Of a stretch of 27,472 nt of DNA, positions 23,219 to 27,472 are shown in pieces. The stretch's first letter is position 1; every line of letters begins with the position of its first letter. The notes under the pieces are model-generated. The model had not been told where the DNA came from. It was given only the letters and a program-made list of their open reading frames with translations, and made no database searches. The translations under genes were made by a program, and so were the position numbers. The stretch is from assembly GCA_964458665.1 (NCBI GenBank), contig CAYWOO010000025.1, positions 1 to 27,472 on the forward strand, in the 5' to 3' direction. This stretch comes from JANXYW01 sp964458665 (lineage in GTDB: Bacteria > Chloroflexota > Dehalococcoidia > DSTF01 > JACRBR01).

Positions 23219-23464
23219 TCACGCTCGAGAACGCCCTTCGGACCCCTGGCGCCGCTCGGGCACCGGATCGTAACCGCCATCGTTCAGTGGATTGCAGCGA
23301 AGCACGCGCCACGCTGCCATAGCCGCGCCACGGATCGTGCCGTAGCGCTCGACAGCATCGTACGCATAGTGCGAGCAGGTGGGCTGGAATCGGCAAGCGG
23401 GGGCGATCCCGGGGGAGATTTGGCGCTGGTAGAAGCGGATGGCGGCGAGGGCGATCCTCTTCAT
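23219..23464 (-). CDS. yidD: YidD membrane protein insertion efficiency factor
   Basis: An 81-residue small protein with the family pattern IRFYQRQISP (9-18), CRFQPTCSHYAYDAVERYG (24-42, two conserved Cys and the PTCS motif) and RGAAMAAWRVLRCNPL. It is a peripheral inner-membrane protein thought to help YidC-dependent insertion. It overlaps the end of rnpA by four bases (ATGA type). The C-terminal 15 residues are variable and charged. The stop is next to parS site 2. Confidence 0.95.
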   Translation of the reverse strand: MKRIALAAIRFYQRQISPGIAPACRFQPTCSHYAYDAVERYGTIRGAAMAAWRVLRCNPLNDGGYDPVPERRQGSEGRSRA

Positions 23465-23823
23465 GTGGTCTCCTGCCGGTTCGCAGCGCCCGGCACCCGT
23501 ACCGCACCGGCGCGCTGCATCAGCGCCGCCAGTGCTTTATAGAGCGCTTGATAACTCGCGTCAGATGCGGTTCGCCGCGCTCCGACTACGAAATCCAGCC
23601 CTGGCATCGCATCCAGGCTCTCCGCAATCGCCCGGAGCTGGCGCTTCACGCGATTGCGGACGACGGAACCGCCCACTGCTTTACCGGTGACGAACCCGAA
23701 GCGGGCAACGTCGCCGTCATGCGGTACTACGCGAAGCACGAGCAGTTGGTTTCCGTAGACACGACCTTCGCGGTACGCGGCAGCAAAGTCTTTGCGCCTG
23801 CGTATCCGTCGCTCTTTTTGCAT
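23461..23823 (-). CDS. rnpA: Ribonuclease P protein component
   Basis: A 120-residue basic protein that joins the RNase P RNA to mature tRNA 5' ends. The start RRIRRRKDFAAAYREGR and the signature RNRVKRQLR (56-64) are diagnostic. FGFVTGKAVGGSVVRN is the usual strand before it. The C-terminal part DFVVGARRTASDASYQAL is normal for the family. It lies 48 bases after rpmH and overlaps yidD, giving the conserved rpmH-rnpA-yidD-yidC order. Confidence 0.96.
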   Translation of the reverse strand: MQKERRIRRRKDFAAAYREGRVYGNQLLVLRVVPHDGDVARFGFVTGKAVGGSVVRNRVKRQLRAIAESLDAMPGLDFVVGARRTASDASYQALYKALAALMQRAGAVRVPGAANRQETT

Positions 23824-23871
23824 GGGTGGGCTGGCTACTCCACATAACGGAGCCGCCGCCGAATCGCGCCG

Positions 23872-24015
23872 CTACTTCACCACGACCAGACGCTTGCGAC
23901 CCTTGAGCCGGCGCGAACGAATGACGTTGCGGCCCCCGGGCGTCGCCATGCGATGCAGGAAGCCGTGACGGCGCCGGCGCGGAATGACTTTTGGCTGATA
24001 GGTGCGCTTCGGCAC
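23872..24015 (-). CDS. rpmH: 50S ribosomal protein bL34
   Basis: A 47-residue protein starting with GTG at 24015: KRTYQPKVIPRRRRHGF, then HRMATPGGRNVIRSRRLKGR and KRLVVVK. This is the standard bL34 pattern, including the tail GRKRL. An AAGGAGG ribosome-binding site is just upstream (24018-24025 on the + strand as its complement). It is the first gene of the - strand operon. Confidence 0.95.
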   Translation of the reverse strand: MPKRTYQPKVIPRRRRHGFLHRMATPGGRNVIRSRRLKGRKRLVVVK

Positions 24016-24060
24016 GCCCCCTCCTTCGACAGCAATATCGCCCTACCGCGGGCGCAACGC

Positions 24061-24089
24061 AGTATAGGCGTCGCGCCGCACGCGTACAA
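24061..24089 (-). promoter_or_regulatory. Sigma70-type promoter of the rpmH operon
   Basis: On the - strand TTGTAC (24089-24084) and TATACT (24066-24061) are separated by exactly 17 bases, ahead of the bL34 start at 24015. The leader is about 40 bases long. This is the clearest promoter in the window and probably drives rpmH through parB. Confidence 0.75.
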
Positions 24090-24134
24090 GCGGAGTTCGG
24101 AGGCCACCGGCGGCGGTCGATCGCACAGGTCGTG

Positions 24135-24140
24135 TATACT
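24135..24140 (+). promoter_or_regulatory. Possible -10 box of the secreted-protein gene
   Basis: TATACT lies 47 bases before the ATG at 24187. No convincing -35 is found at normal spacing (24112 reads GGCGGT), so this divergent promoter is only tentative. Confidence 0.35.
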
Positions 24141-24186
24141 CGCGCCGTTGGTTGGAGTTGCAGTGACTCATCGGAAAGGAATCCCC

Positions 24187-25311
24187 ATGGCCCGCACAAC
24201 ACGTCGTGTTCTCCTCCTGAGCATCGCTGCCGCGATGCTTTTCGCTGGCGTCTTTCGGCTTTCGGACTCGTCGCCTGGAGCGCGAGCGGCTGGCCTTGGC
24301 GGCCCCGTGATCCTCGGCGGCGATGACCTTACGGATCATGGGTCGGTCGACGGCGGAGGAAACGCCCTGGAGGGCTGGTTGTACATCCAGCGCGCCATTG
24401 AGAACATCGGCCCGAACGTAACGCGCTCGGGCAATGACGGGAGCATCGCCGCATTGGGATCCGCGGCAGGGAGCGTCGCCACATCGGGCGACGCGGGGGC
24501 CGCGATTGACCTCGCAGGAAGCAAGACCGTGCGCACGGTCACGCACTATGAGGGCGCGACCGCGATCGACACATTCTTCACCGATCTCGCTTCGAGCGCG
24601 GCGGATCCGGCGATCATTCACCTTGCGGGTTCCGGCGCAAGCAACGACTTCGACGGTGCTGAGGAGACTGCGATCACCGCGCACGCCACCGAGATCGCCG
24701 CGTTTGTCTCGTCGGGCGGCGGCCTCCTTTCTCATGGCACATTTTACGGCTGGCTGACCGCGTTGCTTCCCGGCGCCAGCACCGTCGTAACGTCCGGCGG
24801 CGGGCTCTATTTCACCGCCGACGGCCTGGCCGACCTTCCATCGCTGACGGCGCCAGACATCAACGCGGGCCCATGGCACAACTATTTCGAGGGCGACCTT
24901 GGCGGCCTCAAGGTACTCGTGCGCTCGTCGGCGGTACTCGACAGCAACGATGAAGATGCAGCGGTCATCATCGGCGGAGCGCAGGTGACATTCGAGGAGC
25001 AGCCCTCCGCAACAGCGACAGGGACCGCAACGGACACGCCTACGGAATCGGCACGACGCCTGAAGACGCACACGCCGACGCGAACGGCGCAGGCCACGTC
25101 GACGCCCGAGCCTGCAACGGAGACGCCTGAACCGAGCGCGACGCCGTCCACGCCGGCCAGCGGCCGGGCGGGCGTCATCGTGGCTCCGAACACGGGAACA
25201 GGCGGCTCGGGCAGCGACAGATCAACCCCATTCGCGCTGATAGCGGCGGGTGTGATGCTAGCGAGCGGCACGTTCGCGGGCGCGATCGGCCGGAAGCTGC
25301 AGCGCCCCTAA
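24187..25311 (+). CDS. Secreted protein with C-terminal membrane anchor, function unknown
   Basis: A 374-residue exported protein. It has an Arg-rich n-region (MARTTRR), a hydrophobic core to about residue 22, and probable signal cleavage after ARA (34). The globular part (36-275) begins GGPVILGGDDLTDHG and contains IIHLAGSG and SSGGGLLSHGTFYGWLTALLPG. This resembles a class I glutamine amidotransferase-like or ThuA-like flavodoxin fold, but I see no catalytic Cys. Residues 278-330 form a Thr/Pro/Glu/Ser-rich low-complexity stalk, followed by a Gly-rich link and a final membrane segment (STPFALIAAGVMLASGTFAG) with a short basic tail. It is therefore likely displayed on the cell surface. GGAAAGGA precedes ATG 24187. 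Transcription diverges from rpmH and ends at the hairpin at 25336. Confidence 0.82.
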   Translation: MARTTRRVLLLSIAAAMLFAGVFRLSDSSPGARAAGLGGPVILGGDDLTDHGSVDGGGNALEGWLYIQRAIENIGPNVTRSGNDGSIAALGSAAGSVATSGDAGAAIDLAGSKTVRTVTHYEGATAIDTFFTDLASSAADPAIIHLAGSGASNDFDGAEETAITAHATEIAAFVSSGGGLLSHGTFYGWLTALLPGASTVVTSGGGLYFTADGLADLPSLTAPDINAGPWHNYFEGDLGGLKVLVRSSAVLDSNDEDAAVIIGGAQVTFEEQPSATATGTATDTPTESARRLKTHTPTRTAQATSTPEPATETPEPSATPSTPASGRAGVIVAPNTGTGGSGSDRSTPFALIAAGVMLASGTFAGAIGRKLQRP

Positions 25312-25335
25312 AGCGCGAGGCATGGCGAATCTACC

Positions 25336-25366
25336 AAGAGGATCCGCTTTTACGCGGATCCTCTTT
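25336..25366 (+). terminator. Hairpin terminator after the secreted-protein gene
   Basis: A perfect 12-base stem, AAGAGGATCCGC / GCGGATCCTCTT (25336-25347 and 25354-25365), surrounds the loop TTTTAC. Only three T residues follow the stem centre, so the U-tract is weak, but the position 25 bases after the stop fits termination. Confidence 0.7.
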
Positions 25367-25402
25367 GATGTTGTGCGGGTACCGCGCGAGCAGCGCAGAA
25401 AA

Positions 25403-25690
25403 CTAGTCTGCCGCTGCATGAGTGCGGGGTCGCTCGTGAAGAGCAAGTTGATCTGTAGCGATGCGCAGCAGCTCGATATTTCAATTCGCTCGGCTGAGCA
25501 GCAGCGCGCCCTCGATCGCGGACATCGCGAACGAGGGGAGGCGGGCGGCGCCGGCGGCTGTGTGACCGTGCTCTACGAGCCGTTCGGCGAGCAGCGACTC
25601 CCACAATGCGAACGCGTCGCTGGGGAGGGCAACCGCTTCGGCGGCGAGCTGTTTCTTTGCCGCCGCGGAAGTGGTGGTATTCTGCGGCAG
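25403..25690 (-). pseudogene. Decayed TetR-family regulator, C-terminal fragment
   Basis: Read on the - strand this stretch gives KKQLAAEAVALPSDAFALWE, then SLLAERLVEHGHTAAGAA and FAMSAIEGALLLSRAN, which matches the C-terminal ligand domain of TetR regulators (AxEGALLLxRA). A TGA (25483-25481) then interrupts the frame. The following codons NIELLRIATDQLAL continue the same helix pattern, so the stop looks premature. The helix-turn-helix N-terminus is missing; upstream DNA on this strand is the shadow of the DinB-like gene. It probably once controlled a neighbour such as the DinB-like gene or the alcohol dehydrogenase. Recognition is by pattern only. Confidence 0.5.
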
Positions 25691-25760
25691 ACGCCGTTTG
25701 ATGCAGGGCTTCGCGGCCGCGCGGCAACCTGCTCCGAACGGCAGAGCTAGGAGTTCCGGT

Positions 25761-26243
25761 ATGAGTGCAACGATGACGGCGGACCGTGCTGCGATTCGAG
25801 CAGCGGTCGAAGCGATGACACCAGACTTCGCCGCGCTGGTGCGTGACATCGGCGACAGCGGATGGAAGAGGAAGAGCGGCATTCCCGCGTGGACGTGCGG
25901 CCAGCTGGCCTGGCACGTCGCGTCGAGCGCGTCGTTTGTCGCCGGACAGATCAGTGGAAAGCCGCTGAATCCGCCGGCATTTCTGCGGCCGATGCTCTAC
26001 AAGCTCAGCGAAGTGCGCGTGCGACTTCTCTCGCGAAAAGCGACACCGGCTTCGGTGCTGACGGATCTCGACGCCGGCAAAGCGCAGTTGCTCGCTGCGC
26101 TCGATTCGGTCGATGAAGCCAGGCTGAATTCGAGCGCGACGATGATGGGCGAGACGCGCACCGTCGCGGCGATGTTTCAGGTACCGATCGATCATCTCGC
26201 TGAGCATGCAGCGCACATTCGCGCGGGACTCGCGTCGGCGTAG
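25761..26243 (+). CDS. DinB/maleylpyruvate isomerase-like four-helix protein
   Basis: A 160-residue protein of the DinB/mycothiol-dependent maleylpyruvate isomerase N-terminal fold. IPAWTCGQLAWHVASS (41-56) ends helix 2 with His52, and the last helix has PIDHLAEHAAHI with His145 and His149. These three His are the usual divalent-metal triad. The middle part (LLSRKATPASVLTDLDAGKAQL) is the standard helix 3. Members can be thiol-dependent transferases, but function here is unknown. ATG 25761 has AGGAG 7 bases upstream. Upstream lies a TetR remnant on the other strand. It ends just before a palindromic repeat. Confidence 0.8.
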   Translation: MSATMTADRAAIRAAVEAMTPDFAALVRDIGDSGWKRKSGIPAWTCGQLAWHVASSASFVAGQISGKPLNPPAFLRPMLYKLSEVRVRLLSRKATPASVLTDLDAGKAQLLAALDSVDEARLNSSATMMGETRTVAAMFQVPIDHLAEHAAHIRAGLASA

Positions 26244-26251
26244 CGGCTTCG

Positions 26252-26303
26252 GCGCCCTCACCTCCGGCCTTCGGCCACCTCCTCTCCCACAAGGGGCGAG
26301 GAG
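26252..26303. repeat. Palindromic repeat unit
   Basis: CCCTCACCTCCGGCCTTCGG, then a CCTCCTCTCCC...GGGGCGAGGAGG hairpin, lies in the spacer between the DinB-like gene and the alcohol dehydrogenase remnant. It has the same two-hairpin design (GGCCTTCGGCC plus CTCTCC/GGAGAG) as the units at 16041, 27217 and 27312. Confidence 0.8.
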
Positions 26304-26391
26304 GAGCGTTTCGAAGAGCGGCTTGGGACGCGCGGCAGCGCCCGGCGAGTTTCCTACGGCACCAGTCTTTCAATGAGAAGTGGTGGAGAGG

Positions 26392-27193
26392 ATGCGTCAA
26401 CTCACATTCGTCGGCAAGCATCAGCTCGAGTGGCACGACGTGCCCGATGCGACGATCGAGGCGCCGACGGATGCGCTCGTGCGGCCGATCGCCGTCGCGA
26501 CGTGCGATCTCGATACGTTGATGCTGTCCGGCCTCGCGCCGGTCGCGGCGCCGTTCGCGTTTGGGCACGAGTGCGTCGTCGAAGTCGGGAGCGACGTTCG
26601 TGCTTTCGCCGCGGGCGATCGCGTGGTGGTGCCGTTCCAGCTTTCGTGCGGCACGTGCGATGCGTGTGTGCGCGGGTACACGGGCAACTGCCGCAGCGTG
26701 CCGGCGGGATCTGCCTACGGGTTGGGAACGCTGGGGCGCAATCAGCCGGGGATGCTGGCGGATCTTGTGCGCGTGCCGCTCGCGGATCATATGCTCGTGA
26801 CCGCGGCGGCTGGAGTTGGCGGCGGCGATGGGAGCGAACGTGCTGGAAGGTCCGCCGCCGCGGAAGCACGGCCGCTATCCGATCACTGTCTCCTGTAGCG
26901 CCGACCCGGCGGGGCTCGCGTGCGCGCTGCGATCGACGGAGTCGGACGGGGTCTGCACGAACATCGGCATCTTCTTCAGCGATTCAACGCCCGTGCCGCT
27001 CCTGGAGATGTACACGCGCGGCATCACATTCAAAACGGGCCGCGTCCACGCGCGCGCATGCATTCCGGATGTGCTGTCGCTCGTCGCGGACGGGCGGATC
27101 CATCCGGAGCGCGTGACCGGCAAGGTGGCGGCGTGGGACGATGCGGTGGAAGCGCTGGCGCATCACACCGTGAAGACAGTGATCGTGCGGTGA
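26392..27193 (+). pseudogene. Zinc-dependent alcohol dehydrogenase, broken by internal deletion and frameshift
   Basis: The first frame (26392-26898) encodes the N-terminal GroES-like half. It has TCDLDTL and GHECVVEV with catalytic-zinc ligands, and CGTCDACVRGYTGNC with the four structural-zinc Cys, and it continues to LVRVPLADHMLV. Similarity then stops at a GGCGG-rich run (about 26805-26830) and resumes in the next frame (from about 26816) with AAMGANVLEGPPPRKHG, SADPAGLACALRS and TGKVAAWDDAVEALAHHT, to the normal C-terminus at 27193. The cofactor motif GxGxxG and about 90 residues are missing (802 bp against roughly 1,080). Neither piece can be an active dehydrogenase. GGAG precedes ATG 26392. 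The high remaining similarity implies a recent lesion or an assembly error. Confidence 0.82.
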
Positions 27194-27216
27194 CATGCAT
27201 TGTTGGAACACGAGCA

Positions 27217-27262
27217 CCTCACCCCGGCCTTCGGCCACCCCTCTCCACGACGTGGAGAGGGG
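27217..27262. repeat. Palindromic repeat unit
   Basis: CCTCACCCCGGCCTTCGGCC followed by a CCCCTCTCCACG/CGTGGAGAGGGG hairpin. The spacer 27194-27440 holds this unit, the next one at 27312 and a heptamer array, and no gene. Confidence 0.85.
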
Positions 27263-27311
27263 AGCGTTTCGAAAAGTCGCGTGGAGCACGGACAGCGGTG
27301 ACACACGACGG

Positions 27312-27363
27312 CCCTCACCTCCGGCCTTCGGCCACCTCCTCTCCCACAGGGGGAGAGGAGGAG
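27312..27363. repeat. Palindromic repeat unit
   Basis: CCCTCACCTCCGGCCTTCGG followed by a CCTCCTCTCCC/GGGAGAGGAGG hairpin. It is nearly identical to the unit at 26252, so the dehydrogenase remnant is flanked by two copies in the same orientation. Confidence 0.85.
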
Positions 27364-27401
27364 CGTCTCGGAGTGCGGCGTGGAGTACGGACGGACCGCC
27401 G

Positions 27402-27429
27402 GACTGACGACTGACGACTGACGACTGAC
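27402..27429 (+). repeat. Four perfect tandem copies of the heptamer GACTGAC
   Basis: GACTGAC is repeated four times without change and ends one base before the GAGGAG ribosome-binding site of the gene starting at 27441. A 7-base period could change by slippage and alter promoter or leader spacing of that gene. Confidence 0.9.
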
Positions 27430-27440
27430 GAGGAGTTTTG

Positions 27441-27472
27441 ATGGATTACGAGGCGATCAAGGCGGGGCTTTC
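27441..27472 (+). CDS. Start of a gene cut by the window end
   Basis: ATG 27441 follows GAGGAG (27430-27435) at good spacing and reads MDYEAIKAGLS to the window end. Too little is visible to name the product. Confidence 0.6.
   Translation, partial: MDYEAIKAGL

Noticed and set aside
24016..24186. Replication origin (oriC) between rpmH and the divergent gene
   Set aside because: No TTATCCACA-like DnaA-box cluster or AT-rich unwinding element was found, and dnaA is not in the window. Only the parS sites point to a nearby origin.
25322..25750. A + strand gene between the terminator and the DinB-like gene
   Set aside because: The frame has no recognisable family and is opposite the better-supported TetR remnant; it also includes the terminator hairpin.
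26392..27193. Two separate small genes instead of one broken dehydrogenase
   Set aside because: The two frames carry the N- and C-terminal ends of a single enzyme family in order, with only the middle missing.
1..27472. Insertion sequence or RAYT transposase gene responsible for the palindromes
   Set aside because: No transposase motif is visible in any frame. The elements here are non-autonomous.
1..27472. tRNA or rRNA genes
   Set aside because: No cloverleaf with GGTTCGAATCC-like T-arm and no rRNA sequence was recognised, although a program search could find something missed by eye.

Overview
The window is a 27.5 kb, high-GC, gene-dense bacterial chromosome fragment. The best guess is a Chloroflexota bacterium, possibly a free-living member near Dehalococcoidia. 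The hints are a monoderm-type short YidC, arrays of alpha/beta-hydrolase-class III cyclase fusions, and many short palindromic repeats of kinds common in that phylum. This placement is an inference from gene content; there is no marker such as rRNA to settle it.

Region 1 (1-10418) is an array of signalling genes. One truncated and four complete class III nucleotidyl cyclase genes lie on the + strand, often with start and stop codons touching or overlapping. Each complete gene has an N-terminal alpha/beta-hydrolase fold (about 270-300 residues) joined to a C-terminal cyclase domain. In all four the Ser of the hydrolase nucleophile elbow is gone (Gly, Gly, Thr, Ile) and the Asp/His positions are also lost. 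They look like binding-only sensor domains rather than enzymes. The array is interrupted between 4594 and 8916 by an FAD monooxygenase, a block of about 270-bp tandem repeats and a luciferase-like monooxygenase. A 20-codon orphan cyclase tail remains at 8917-8979. Two of the cyclases carry palindromic repeats inserted in frame at the same loop.

Region 2 (10465-17521, +) holds accessory metabolism: an APH-like kinase, an isocitrate lyase/PEP mutase family lyase, a stand-alone alpha/beta hydrolase with an intact triad, a HerA-like ATPase (DUF853), a PaaI-type thioesterase and an unrecognised helical protein. Repeat-filled spacers separate several of them.

Region 3 (17664-24015, - strand) is a conserved housekeeping operon read in the order rpmH, rnpA, yidD, beta-propeller lipoprotein gene, yidC, jag, pfkB-type kinase, parA, parB. 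It is driven by a good sigma70-type promoter at 24061-24089. Two perfect parS palindromes lie at 23154 and 23202, so this is a chromosome-partition (origin-proximal) locus. No dnaA or DnaA-box cluster is visible.

Region 4 (24187-27472, +) has a secreted, C-terminally anchored protein with a hairpin terminator, a decayed TetR fragment on the - strand, a DinB-like gene, a zinc alcohol dehydrogenase pseudogene with an internal deletion and frameshift, more palindromic repeats, and the first 32 bases of a further gene.

The most interesting signals are the degenerate-hydrolase cyclase array with a homogenised output domain and divergent sensors, the in-frame palindromes inside cyclase genes, and the palindrome families that share CCCCTAC ends but have different stems.
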